Source: Nocardia wallacei
Lineage (GTDB): Bacteria > Actinomycetota > Actinomycetes > Mycobacteriales > Mycobacteriaceae
Reading direction: 5' to 3'
Assembly (NCBI RefSeq): GCF_014466955.1
Contig: NZ_AP023396.1
Coordinates: 3,844,001 to 3,908,000, forward strand
DNA length: 64,000 bases
Shown here: piece by piece, positions 52,232 to 60,583 of the stretch
Numbering within the stretch: the first letter of the stretch is position 1
How the letters are laid out: each line of letters opens with the position of its first letter
Made by a program: the position numbers and the translations under genes
Notes under the pieces: model-generated
Databases searched by the model: none
What the model saw: the letters and a program-made list of their open reading frames with translations, nothing else
Told to the model about the DNA's origin: nothing

Positions 52232-53179
52232 TCAGTGGGGTGTGGCGCGGAAGCGGGTGCGGTAGTCGGTCGGGGTGGTGCCGAGGACTTTGAGGAAGGT
52301 GCGGCGCAGGGTTTCCTCGGACCCGAATCCGCAGCGCCGGGCGACGGTGGTGACGCCGTCGTCGGACGCCTCGAGTAGGTGCTGGGCGGCTTCGACACGG
52401 ACGCGCTCGACGTATTGGGCCGGTGTCATGCCGATCTCGCGGCGGAACAGCCGGGTCAGGTGGCGTTCGCTCATCGTGGCGTGGGCGGCCATGGTCGCCA
52501 GGGTGTGCGCGGCCGCCGGATTCGCGGCGACGGTGTCGATCAGGTGGCGGAGGCGGGAGTTTCGTGGCGTGGCGACGGTGGCGCGGACGCTGAACTGCGA
52601 TTGCCCGCCGGGCCGGTGCAGGAACACCACCAGGTGCTTGGCGACGGACCGGGCGAGGTCGGAGCCCTCGTCCTCTTCCACCAGGGCCAGCGCGAGGTCG
52701 ATGCCCGTGGTCACCCCCGCGGAGGTGACGACCGGGCCGTCGCGCACATAGATCGCGTCCTGGTCCACCTCGATATCCGGGAAGCGTTGCGCCAGTAGGT
52801 GACACGCCGTCCAGTGCGTGGTGGCGCGGCGGCCCGCCAGCAGCCCGGCCTCGGCGAGCACGAACGCCCCGGTGCACACCGACACGATCCGCCGCGCACC
52901 CGCCGCCGCGCCGCGCACCGCGGGCACCAGCCCGGGCGGCAGTCCCTCCCCCACCGCGTATCCCGGGACAACGAGAGTGTCGACCCTCCCGGCGAATTCA
53001 CCTATCGCACCGTCGACGCCCAGCGGCACACCGACATCCGTGCGCGCGGCCCGGCCGTCGGGCGAGGCGAACCGGATCCGCCGTCCCGCCCAGTGCAGCA
53101 CCTGCACGGGCCCGGCGATGTCGAGCAGCAGCGCTCCCTCGCCCAGCGCCACCAGCACATCCCCGCGGTCGGTTTCCAT
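52232..53179 (-). CDS. GlxA-type transcriptional regulator (DJ-1/PfpI plus AraC)
   Basis: A 315-residue regulator. The N-terminal DJ-1/PfpI-like domain spans residues 5-170 with a Cys in RIVSVCTGAFVLAEAGLL. The C-terminal AraC domain has two helix-turn-helices (LATMAAHATMSERHLTRLF and VTTVARRCGFGSEETLRRTF). The family often controls catabolism or stress genes. It is divergent from the symporter-like gene 253 bases away, which is a possible target. The ATG at 53179 gives the standard N-terminus. Confidence 0.92.
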   Translation of the reverse strand: METDRGDVLVALGEGALLLDIAGPVQVLHWAGRRIRFASPDGRAARTDVGVPLGVDGAIGEFAGRVDTLVVPGYAVGEGLPPGLVPAVRGAAAGARRIVSVCTGAFVLAEAGLLAGRRATTHWTACHLLAQRFPDIEVDQDAIYVRDGPVVTSAGVTTGIDLALALVEEDEGSDLARSVAKHLVVFLHRPGGQSQFSVRATVATPRNSRLRHLIDTVAANPAAAHTLATMAAHATMSERHLTRLFRREIGMTPAQYVERVRVEAAQHLLEASDDGVTTVARRCGFGSEETLRRTFLKVLGTTPTDYRTRFRATPH

Positions 53180-53432
53180 GCACCGAGTCTTGCCCGCGCC
53201 GAGAGGAGTCCGCAATGACACGAAGCCCACAGATCCGGACACGACCATCCCGGGTCTCCGACCGCATCAGGTCAGACGGCAGCGGGATAGCCCGGGTTCG
53301 GCTCGGGGCGGTGGATGGGGCCCGCGCCGAGATGTTCACCACCCGTGAGGGTTCGGGGTCGCCGGCGGTCGCGTGGGCTTATTAGGGTCTGGAGCCGAGC
53401 GGGTGGGGATGTGCGTAGACGAGGAGTGGGCA

Positions 53433-54296
53433 GTGGGTTCGTTGTTCGCGGTGTTCCTGCCGCTGGCTTTGGCGCTGGTGATGTTCGGGCTCGGGCTCAC
53501 CCTGACGGCGGCGGATTTCGCTCGGGTGCTGCGGTATCCGAAGGCGGCGGCGGTGGCGCTGGTCTGCCAGATGGTGTTGCTGCCCGCGGTGTGCGTGGGA
53601 CTGATCCACCTGTTCGGGCTGGAGGGGGCGGTGGCGGCGGGGATGCTGCTGCTGGCGGCCTCGCCGGGCGGGCCGTCGGCCAACCTGTTCAGCCATATCG
53701 CGGGCGGGAACGTGGCGCTCAACATCACTCTCACCGCCGTCAATTCGGTGCTGGCGGTGTTCACGTTGCCGCTGGTGGTCGGGTTGTCCTACGCGCTGTA
53801 CCTCGACGGTGACGCGGGTATCGGGCTGCGGCCGAACAAGTTCGCCCAGGTGTTCGCGATCGTGCTGATCCCCGTGGCGCTGGGCATGTGGGTGCACCAC
53901 CGGTTCCCGGAGTGGTCGCGGCGGCGCGGCGGCGTCAAGGTGCTGTCGGTGGTGGTGCTGGCGCTGGTGGTGCTCGCGGCGGTGGCGCGCGATGTCGACA
54001 CCCTCACCGACAATGTGGGCGCGCTGGCGGCGGTGTGCCTGCTGCTGGCGACGATCGGCATCCTGGCCGGGTATTTCGTGTCGCGGCTGTTCGGTGTCGA
54101 CTCCGATCAGGCGGTGGCCGCGGCGATGGAGATCGGTATCCACAACGGCGCGCTCGCCATCGCGGTGGCGACCTCGGTGCTGCACGATTCCGCCATGGCG
54201 GTCCCCGCGGCCGTGTACGGGGTGCTGATGAATCTGCCCGCCGGGGTGGCGGCGGCCCTGTTCGCCCGCCGCGCCCGGGCCGCCGTGCCCGCCTGA
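53433..54296 (+). CDS. Bile acid:sodium symporter family transporter
   Basis: A 287-residue membrane protein with nine to ten helices. The family signatures are ASPGGPSANLFSHIAGGNVAL in helix 4 and MEIGIHNGALAIAVATS near the end, the Na-binding crossover region. It probably moves organic anions or steroids with sodium. I prefer the GTG at 53433, seven bases after GAGGAG; upstream starts give a polar extension. It is followed by the second GH1 paralog, 55 bases later, in the same direction. Confidence 0.9.
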   Translation: MGSLFAVFLPLALALVMFGLGLTLTAADFARVLRYPKAAAVALVCQMVLLPAVCVGLIHLFGLEGAVAAGMLLLAASPGGPSANLFSHIAGGNVALNITLTAVNSVLAVFTLPLVVGLSYALYLDGDAGIGLRPNKFAQVFAIVLIPVALGMWVHHRFPEWSRRRGGVKVLSVVVLALVVLAAVARDVDTLTDNVGALAAVCLLLATIGILAGYFVSRLFGVDSDQAVAAAMEIGIHNGALAIAVATSVLHDSAMAVPAAVYGVLMNLPAGVAAALFARRARAAVPA

Positions 54297-54351
54297 CGAC
54301 ACGCCGACCGCCGCCGGAGTTTTCAGCAATTGTCCAGCTACGATTGCTGGA

Positions 54352-55692
54352 ATGCGACAGTCGAATCGCCGCCACGCCCTGGCGGCGTCTGCCGCCGCCG
54401 TCGCGGCCCTGCTGGTGCCCGGTCTGACCTGGATCGCCCCGGCCGCCCACGCCGGTGCCCTGCCGCCGCTGGGCGACGATTTCCTCTGGGGTGTGGCCGC
54501 TTCCGGCTTCCAGTCCGAAGGCGCTGTGCCCGACAGCAATTGGAGTCGTTTCATCGAATCCGGCGCGGTCGACGACTACCGCGACTCGGTGCGGTTCCTC
54601 GACTTCTACACCGACGACATCGACCACGCCGCCCGGCTCGGGGTGAAGGTGTTCCGGATGAGCGTGGAATGGGCACGGGTGCAGCCGACCCCGGACGGCT
54701 GGGACGAGCACGCCTTCCAGGTCTACGACCGGATGGTCGACAAGATCATCGCCTACGGCATGACCCCGATGATCACCCTCGACCACTGGGTGTATCCGGG
54801 CTGGGCGGCCGACCGCGGTGGCTGGCGTAATCCGGGCATGGTCGAGGACTGGCTGGCCAACGCCCGGAAGGTGGTGAACCGCTTCGCCTCGCGCAAGCCG
54901 ATCTGGGTGACGATCAACGAACCGGCCGCCTACATCGGCACCGAGTTGCGCATCGGCGCGCTCGGCCCCGGCGAGGAACCGCTGATGCGGGAGCGACTCG
55001 CCCAGGTGCACAACGAGATCTACGACACCATCCACCACAACCAGCCCGACGCGCAGGTCACCAGCAATCTCGGCTACGTGCCCGGGATGGAGACCGAGGT
55101 GAATCAGCCCTTCGTCGATCTGGTCGCCGACAAGCTCGACTTCCTCGGCGTCGACTACTATTTCGGCCCTGACGACCACAGCGCCGCGGGGGAAACCTCG
55201 GCCGGCAGCCCCGCCATGTGGGAGCTCCCCCTGCAAACCGAGGGCATCTATTACGCGCTGCGCCATTACGCCCGGCTCTTTCCCGGCAAACCCCTCTACG
55301 TGGTGGAGAGCGGCATGCCGACCGAGAACGGGCGGCCGCGCCCGGACGGCTACACCCGCGTCGATCACCTGCGCGACACGGTCTACTGGCTGCAGCGGGC
55401 CAAGGCCGACGGTATCGACGTGCGCGGCTACAACTACTGGAGCCTCACCGACAATTACGAATGGGGCAGTTACGCACCGCGTTTCGGGCTCTACACCGTC
55501 GACGCCGAGCAGGATCCGACGCTGACCCGTCATCCCACCGACGCGGTCGAGGCGTACGCCACGCTGACGCGGACCGGAGGTGTCCCGGCGGATTACCGGC
55601 CCACCCGCGGCCCGGTCGAGTGCTCTCAGGTGGACCCGCCCGCCAGCTGCGACGAGCCGGTCACCGTCGACCCCGAATCTCCGGCCCCCTGA
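54352..55692 (+). CDS. Exported family 1 glycoside hydrolase-like protein (copy 2)
   Basis: A 446-residue paralog of the protein at 21788-23122, with the same architecture and endings (NYWSLTDNYEWGSY, PRFGLYTVD). The export signal has NRRHALAASAAAVAALLVPG, an Asn in place of the usual Ser before RR. The acid/base Glu is in WVTINEPAAY and the nucleophile Glu in VVESGMPTENG, where the canonical ENG is changed to ESG. That change may alter sugar recognition. It may be co-transcribed with the symporter. Confidence 0.9.
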   Translation: MRQSNRRHALAASAAAVAALLVPGLTWIAPAAHAGALPPLGDDFLWGVAASGFQSEGAVPDSNWSRFIESGAVDDYRDSVRFLDFYTDDIDHAARLGVKVFRMSVEWARVQPTPDGWDEHAFQVYDRMVDKIIAYGMTPMITLDHWVYPGWAADRGGWRNPGMVEDWLANARKVVNRFASRKPIWVTINEPAAYIGTELRIGALGPGEEPLMRERLAQVHNEIYDTIHHNQPDAQVTSNLGYVPGMETEVNQPFVDLVADKLDFLGVDYYFGPDDHSAAGETSAGSPAMWELPLQTEGIYYALRHYARLFPGKPLYVVESGMPTENGRPRPDGYTRVDHLRDTVYWLQRAKADGIDVRGYNYWSLTDNYEWGSYAPRFGLYTVDAEQDPTLTRHPTDAVEAYATLTRTGGVPADYRPTRGPVECSQVDPPASCDEPVTVDPESPAP

Positions 55693-55860
55693 CCCGCGCT
55701 GCCGGGTGTGCCCCGCGGGGGCCGGAGAAGGCATGTGGGGTCCAGTGGCGTGAAAACTCACGCTAAGCCAGATCAGGTGGTCTGAGCACCGTTTCGGGAG
55801 ATCGGTGAGCATTGTTGCCGCGCTGACGGTTTCATGAGCGGCTGTGCAGGATGAGGGTGC

Positions 55861-56013
55861 GACGCCGGGTACGGCCAGTTCGGAGTGTTGTCCTGGGTCG
55901 AGCGGCAGCGGTTCTTCCATCTCGACGACCAGGACCACGAGCTAATCGCTGAACGCCGCCGCGACAGCAATCGATTGGGCTTCGCCACCTGTCGACAAAC
56001 GCGCGAAGGCTGA
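55861..56013 (+). pseudogene. Tn3-family transposase fragment (DUF4158 region)
   Basis: A 50-codon stretch reading GYGQFG, FFHLDDQDHELIAERRRDSN, RLGFATCRQ and ending at a TGA. It matches the N-terminal pattern of Tn3-family TnpA, YGRF ... FFxLDDxDxxLIxxRRxxxNRLGFALQ. A stop codon lies just upstream in frame, and the rest of the roughly 1000-residue protein is missing. It is a short relic. Confidence 0.65.
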
Positions 56014-56083
56014 CCCCCAGGCGAACCGTGGATGCTGATCCCGGGTCAACTTTCGGGAGTTGGTAGGGGTCAGCTTTGGCGGT

Positions 56084-56220
56084 TCAGTCGCCGGTGCGGT
56101 TGTCCTTGGCGAGCAGGGCTCGGCGTCGGCGGGTGCGGTAGGAATCGCCTGCGAGAGTGCGGACCTCGGCGTGGTGGGCCAAGCGGTCGATCATGGCCGC
56201 AGCGACCACGTTACTACCGG
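56084..56220 (-). pseudogene. IS21-family IstB C-terminal fragment
   Basis: The minus strand encodes VVAAAMIDRLAHHAEVRTLA then GDSYRTRRRRALLAKDNRTGD and TGA, the conserved end of the IS21 helper ATPase IstB. Homology stops abruptly at about 56220, 18 bases before the stop codon of the oxidoreductase gene. Downstream, 56028-56080 contains GGTCAACTTTCGGGAGTTGG, an arrangement usual at IS21 ends. The transposase gene istA is absent, so the element is dead. Confidence 0.75.
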
Positions 56221-56237
56221 AACCCCGCATCGGGTTC

Positions 56238-57107
56238 TCAGGAGCTGGCGATGATCTCTATCAGGCTTGCGAAACTGTCTCTGCCATGGCCGGCTTCGAT
56301 GCCCCCGTGCGTGAGCGATCTGATGAGTTGGGGAAGTTCTGTGTTGATGCCGCGCTCTTGGGCGGCTTGGATGAGGTGGTCCATGAGGGGTGCGTCGAGT
56401 TCGAGCCATTCCCCATCGCCGGGGTACCGACCGTTGTCTATCTGTTGGGCGTAGTCGGCGATGACCGACGCGATCGTTGTCGACATCCAGTGATTCAGCA
56501 GTGGGGCCGTAGTTGTTGCGCGAACCTCGGCCGTGCGCAGCAAAGCTGCGCTGTACAGGTATCCGATCAGGGTGGCCCACGCAAAGTTCAGCATCGCGAG
56601 GTCGTAGAGCGCCGCCGTGCCGGGGTCCGGCCCCAGATACGTCGCGCTACCCAGCTGCCCGAGCAGTCGTTCGTGATGTGCGAACAGTTCTTCGGAACCG
56701 CTGTACACCAGCACTGTCTCGGGCTTGCCGACATGTTCGGGATGCGCCATCAGTGCACCGTCGAGGTACCGGCCGCCACGTTCGCCCACCCAAGCGGCCA
56801 ATTGCTGGGCCTGCACACTGGTGCCTGAGGTCACGTTCACCACGTCGCGGGAGGTGATGTGCTGCTCAGCTCGCCCGAGGATCCGAGCCGCAGCGTCGTA
56901 GTCATCGACGCATACAACGACCAGGGACGCACCGTCGAGAGCTGCATGTAGTGAATCCGCTCGCCGAATCGAGCGCGGATGAGGGGCGTCGCTGTGCTCG
57001 TCCCAGAACGTGACCGCGTTGTCCGTCGCCAGAGCTTCGGCCATCGCCTCTGCTCGGACGCCGCGTCCGAGCACGGTCACGGATATCCCCACAGGTGTAA
57101 GCATCAT
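56238..57107 (-). CDS. NAD(P)-binding oxidoreductase, beta-hydroxyacid dehydrogenase/IRED-like
   Basis: A 289-residue protein of the 6-phosphogluconate-dehydrogenase-like/imine-reductase group. The Rossmann loop is VTVLGRGVRAEAMAEAL, where the second Gly of GxGxxG is kept and the third is changed to Ala. VNVTSGTSVQAQQLAAWVGE and YLDGALMAHPEHVGKPETV resemble IRED segments, and the C-terminal helical domain supports dimerisation. It is divergent from a MerR gene with a dyad in the shared promoter. The substrate is unknown. Confidence 0.82.
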   Translation of the reverse strand: MMLTPVGISVTVLGRGVRAEAMAEALATDNAVTFWDEHSDAPHPRSIRRADSLHAALDGASLVVVCVDDYDAAARILGRAEQHITSRDVVNVTSGTSVQAQQLAAWVGERGGRYLDGALMAHPEHVGKPETVLVYSGSEELFAHHERLLGQLGSATYLGPDPGTAALYDLAMLNFAWATLIGYLYSAALLRTAEVRATTTAPLLNHWMSTTIASVIADYAQQIDNGRYPGDGEWLELDAPLMDHLIQAAQERGINTELPQLIRSLTHGGIEAGHGRDSFASLIEIIASS

Positions 57108-57173
57108 GTCTTCTCTCCGCGTTGCTGCCCACCGAGACGTGGGCGAAAGGCTTGGTTCGGCTACGCTAATCCT

Positions 57174-57187
57174 TCACATGGATGTGA
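57174..57187. promoter_or_regulatory. Putative MerR operator TCACAT-GG-ATGTGA
   Basis: A perfect 6-bp inverted repeat with a 2-base centre, 22 bases before the MerR start and 66 bases before the divergent oxidoreductase start. MerR regulators bind such dyads between the -35 and -10 elements. Confidence 0.6.
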
Positions 57188-57208
57188 GAGTCAAGCCGGA
57201 GAACCACG

Positions 57209-57562
57209 ATGCGCATCGGTGAACTGTCGGAACGGACAGCAGTCAGCCAACGACTGCTGCGTTACTACGAGGAACAGGGCCTGCTAGCGCCCCTTCGCGA
57301 GCCGAGCGGCTATCGAAGCTACCGCGACAGCGACATCAACCGGGTCCACCGCATCCGCACGCTGCTGGCCGCAGGCCTCAACACTGCCACCATCGCTCAT
57401 GTCCTGCCCTGCACCATCGACACCGATGGCGGGCTCGCTGCGGCCTGCCCGGACCTGCTCGCCGATCTGCACCGCGAACGCGACAGGATTTCCGCCGCCA
57501 TCGACGAGCTCAACAGCGCACAGCACGCCCTGGATTCCATCATCGCCGCCACGAACCGATGA
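57209..57562 (+). CDS. MerR family transcriptional regulator
   Basis: A 117-residue regulator. The winged helix-turn-helix is at residues 1-70 (MRIGELSERTAVSQRLLRYY, GYRSYRDSDINRVHRIRTL), followed by the dimerisation coiled coil (LHRERDRISAAIDELNSAQH). A Cys pair (LPCTID, AACPDL) in between could sense metal or redox. It probably controls the divergent oxidoreductase. Confidence 0.92.
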   Translation: MRIGELSERTAVSQRLLRYYEEQGLLAPLREPSGYRSYRDSDINRVHRIRTLLAAGLNTATIAHVLPCTIDTDGGLAAACPDLLADLHRERDRISAAIDELNSAQHALDSIIAATNR

Positions 57563-57638
57563 ATCATTACCGCTACCGCAGCGCCCCGTCATCGTCCGCG
57601 CCTGGGTACTGAAGTAGTCGAACGCCGAACCGTCAGGC

Positions 57639-58703
57639 TCAGGCGGGCAGTTCGAGGCCCTTGGCGAGCACCGGCCAGGACTTGATCAGGGCGTCGTGCC
57701 AGTAACCCCAGGAGTGGGTGCCGGTGGGCGGGAAGTCGTAGGTGGCGGGGATGCCGAGGGAGTCCAGTTTGGCCTGCATGTTGTGGCTGCAGTAGTTGAC
57801 CGCGGCCTCGATGACGCCGCCGACGATGAGCTGGTTGGCCCAGCCGCCGACGCCGGGCAGGGTGTAGGGGCCGTCGAGGCCGTCCCACCGGCCGGGCAGC
57901 CCGGAACCGCTGGAGATGAACAGGTTCAGCCCGCGCAGCTGGTCGGCGTGCACGTACGGGTCGTTCTCGGCCCACATCGGGTCGTTCTGCGGACCGTACA
58001 TGTTCTCGGTGTTGCCGCCGCCCCACACGTTCACCGCGAGGTTCACGAAGGTGTAGCCGGTGGGGTCGGAGATCTGCGCGCATCCGCTGTAGGCGGCCAC
58101 CGACTTGTACAGGCCGGGCTTGGCGATGGGCAGCTGCAGCACCGAGGTGCCCGAGGTGGACAGTCCGGCGATCGCGTTGAGCCCGTTGGTGCCCAGTGCC
58201 CCGTCGATCAGCGGCGGCAGTTCCTCGGTGAAGAACGTCCTCCATTTGTTGACCCCGAGGACGGGATCGGGTGCGCGCCAGTCGGTGTAGTAGCTCCAGG
58301 CGCCGCCGATCGGCCGGACCACGTTCACGTCCTTGTCGGCGAGGAAGCGCAGCGCGTCGGGCGCGCGCTGGTCCCAGGTGGCGGCGTCCTGGCCGCCGCC
58401 GGCACCGTTGAGCAGGTACAGCACCGGCCGCGGCACCGAGGCGTCGGCGGGTCGCTGCACGTCGACGGCGAAGGTGTCGTCCATGGCCGCGGAGTACACG
58501 TACAGGCGGATGTTGCGGTCGTCCTGCACGGTCGCCTTGGTGATGTAGGACCCGTCGGCCGAGCGCGGGTCCGCGAGCAGGCTGCGGGACCCGATCACCG
58601 GGTCGCCGGTGTCCGCGGTCGCGGGCCCGGCGCCCACCGCCACGGTCGATGCCGCGAGAACCATTGCGGCAACAGCTGTTCCGATCCGATTGCCAACCGC
58701 CAC
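57639..58703 (-). CDS. Antigen 85-like mycolyltransferase/esterase
   Basis: A 354-residue secreted alpha/beta hydrolase with a Sec signal peptide ending near GPATADTGD (about residue 31). The nucleophile lies in GLSTSGTSVLQL, the counterpart of GLSMSG in antigen 85, and the His in THSWGYWHDAL, the usual Ag85 position. VYVYSAAMDDTFAVDVQRP-like and YLLNGAGGGQDAATWDQ segments also fit. It should transfer mycolates to trehalose or arabinogalactan in the envelope. Genomes of this group carry several copies; this one stands alone. Confidence 0.92.
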   Translation of the reverse strand: MAVGNRIGTAVAAMVLAASTVAVGAGPATADTGDPVIGSRSLLADPRSADGSYITKATVQDDRNIRLYVYSAAMDDTFAVDVQRPADASVPRPVLYLLNGAGGGQDAATWDQRAPDALRFLADKDVNVVRPIGGAWSYYTDWRAPDPVLGVNKWRTFFTEELPPLIDGALGTNGLNAIAGLSTSGTSVLQLPIAKPGLYKSVAAYSGCAQISDPTGYTFVNLAVNVWGGGNTENMYGPQNDPMWAENDPYVHADQLRGLNLFISSGSGLPGRWDGLDGPYTLPGVGGWANQLIVGGVIEAAVNYCSHNMQAKLDSLGIPATYDFPPTGTHSWGYWHDALIKSWPVLAKGLELPA

Positions 58704-58822
58704 GTGCGCCTCCGTAGCCGACTAGACCGCATCCTGAAACTTCCGTACCGTCCGGACTGTATCCCACCGTCGTGCCTGCGGCGTCGTACGCGGGCGGTGC
58801 GTCGCGCCGCGAGTGGCGCCGG

Positions 58823-59764
58823 TCAGGGCAGGGTGACCTCGGCGGGGGTCTTGTCGGGGCGCAGGCCGCGCCAGGAGGGGTGGCGCAGGCGGCCGTCGCT
58901 GGTGCGTTCGGTGAAGGTGACCTCGCCGACCAGTTCGGGTTCGACCCAGACCGCGTCGGGGACCTCGGCGCGCACGGTGGGGGTGGTGCGGCGCAGCGGG
59001 CGCAGGCGTTGCTTCAGGTCGGCGAGCATTGCGCGGGTGAAGCCGGTGCCGACGTTGCCGATGTAGGTGAGGGCGCCGGTGTCGTCGTGGGCGGCCATGA
59101 GCAGTGAGCCGATGTGGCCCTCGCGGCGGCCGGTGCCCGGTCGCCAGCCGACGATCACGACCTCTTGGTCGCGGGAGTTCTTGACCTTGGTCCACAGCGC
59201 GCTGCGGCGGCCGGGCAGGTAGGGGCTGTCGAGGCGTTTGCAGACGATGCCCTCGAGCCCGAGTCTGCCGGATTCGGCGAGGATGTGGGCGGGGTCGCCG
59301 TGCAGGCGCGGGGGCACCTGCCAGTGCGGGCCGCGCAGGTCGAGTTGTTCGAGCAGTTCGCGCCGTTGCCGATACGGCAGGTCGACCAGGGAGCGGTCGC
59401 CGATGTGCAGCAGGTCGAAGATCATGTAGGTGGCCGGGACCGACTGTGCCAGGGCGCGGATCATGCCGGCGTTGCGCTGGTGCATGCGCGGTTGCAGCGC
59501 CTCGAAGGAGGTGCGGCCGCCGGTGTCGAACGCGACGATCTCGCCGTCGACGACGAAGGGCGGGTCGCCGGGCGCGATGGCGGCCAGTTCGGGCCAGGCG
59601 GGGGTGATGTCCTTGTCGTTGCGCGACTGCAACCGCAGTTCCCGCTCGACGTAGCCGATGGCGCGGATGCCGTCGAATTTGACCTCGTAGTTCCACCGCG
59701 GGCCGTCGGTGGGGAGCGTGCCCGCTGTCGCCAGCATCGCCGCGTAGTGCGGCAGTCTGCTCAC
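58823..59764 (-). CDS. ATP-dependent DNA ligase (LigD ligase-domain type)
   Basis: A 313-residue ligase made of the nucleotidyltransferase and OB domains. The adenylated Lys29 is in YEVKFDGIRA (motif I), GEIVAFD is motif III, LEGIVCKRLDSPY is motif IV and WTKVKN is motif V. It matches the ligase domain of LigD/LigC enzymes of bacterial non-homologous end joining, without the polymerase and nuclease modules. No ku gene is present here. It acts in DNA repair in the cytoplasm. Confidence 0.93.
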   Translation of the reverse strand: MSRLPHYAAMLATAGTLPTDGPRWNYEVKFDGIRAIGYVERELRLQSRNDKDITPAWPELAAIAPGDPPFVVDGEIVAFDTGGRTSFEALQPRMHQRNAGMIRALAQSVPATYMIFDLLHIGDRSLVDLPYRQRRELLEQLDLRGPHWQVPPRLHGDPAHILAESGRLGLEGIVCKRLDSPYLPGRRSALWTKVKNSRDQEVVIVGWRPGTGRREGHIGSLLMAAHDDTGALTYIGNVGTGFTRAMLADLKQRLRPLRRTTPTVRAEVPDAVWVEPELVGEVTFTERTSDGRLRHPSWRGLRPDKTPAEVTLP

Positions 59765-59899
59765 GCCCGCCTCGCCGCCATCGCCGGTCCTTCCCGAACC
59801 CGAACGTCGCTGGTAGACAACTCATCGGGACGATACCGACCGGTTGATCCGGCGCGGGCGAGCGCCGGTCGCGGCGCGTGTCCGGCGGGCGGGCGGGAC

Positions 59900-60556
59900 T
59901 CAGACGCGGCGCATGACGGAGACGACCTTGCCGAGGATGACGGCGTGGTCGCCGTCGATCACGTCGTAGGCGGGGTTGCGGGGTTCGAGGTAGGTGTGGC
60001 CGTCGCGGCGGCGGTAGACCTTCACGGTGGCCTCCTCGTCGATCATGGCGGCGACGATGTCGCCGGTGTGGGCCTCGGGCTGGCGGCGGACCACCACGAT
60101 GTCGCCGTCGCAGATCGCGGCGTCGATCATGGAGTCGCCGCGCACGCGCAGCGCGAAGACCGTGCCGCGGCCGACGAGTTGGCGTGACAGCGTGAGCACG
60201 TCGTCGGTGTGCTCCTCGGCCAGGATCGGCGTGCCCGCGGCGATGTCGCCGACGACCGGGACCGGCACCGAGTCCTCGTCGCGGTCGCGTGGGGCGGCCG
60301 AGCGCAGGAACAGCCGGACGTCGATCGGGCGCGACATGCTGTCGCCGCGGCGCAGGAATCCCCTGTCCTCCAACGCTTTCAGGTGTTTGGACACCGACGA
60401 GGCGGACCGCAGCCCGACCGCCGCGCCGATCTCCCGGGTGCTGGGCGGATATCCGTTGCGCACCACCGAGTCGTGGATGGCGGCGAGGATCCGCTGCTGC
60501 CGGGGCGGCAGGGTCGAGGTGTCGAGGTGCTCGAACGCATCGTCGTATCCGGTCAC
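59900..60556 (-). CDS. LexA-family repressor, divergent paralog
   Basis: A 218-residue LexA-like protein. The winged helix-turn-helix covers residues 17-66. The cleavage site Ala107-Gly108 is in GDIAAGTPI, with catalytic Ser142 (RGDSMID) and Lys179 (ATVKVYRR), so self-cleavage should work. The recognition helix GLRSASSVSKHL differs from the actinobacterial GLTSTSSVAHQL, and no SOS box is seen before the gene. It starts 27 bases after the LCP gene stop, so it is read from that operon. It may bind a different operator from the main LexA. Confidence 0.9.
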   Translation of the reverse strand: MTGYDDAFEHLDTSTLPPRQQRILAAIHDSVVRNGYPPSTREIGAAVGLRSASSVSKHLKALEDRGFLRRGDSMSRPIDVRLFLRSAAPRDRDEDSVPVPVVGDIAAGTPILAEEHTDDVLTLSRQLVGRGTVFALRVRGDSMIDAAICDGDIVVVRRQPEAHTGDIVAAMIDEEATVKVYRRRDGHTYLEPRNPAYDVIDGDHAVILGKVVSVMRRV

Positions 60557-60583
60557 CGGGCGATCGTAGAGGCCGGGGCGGGC

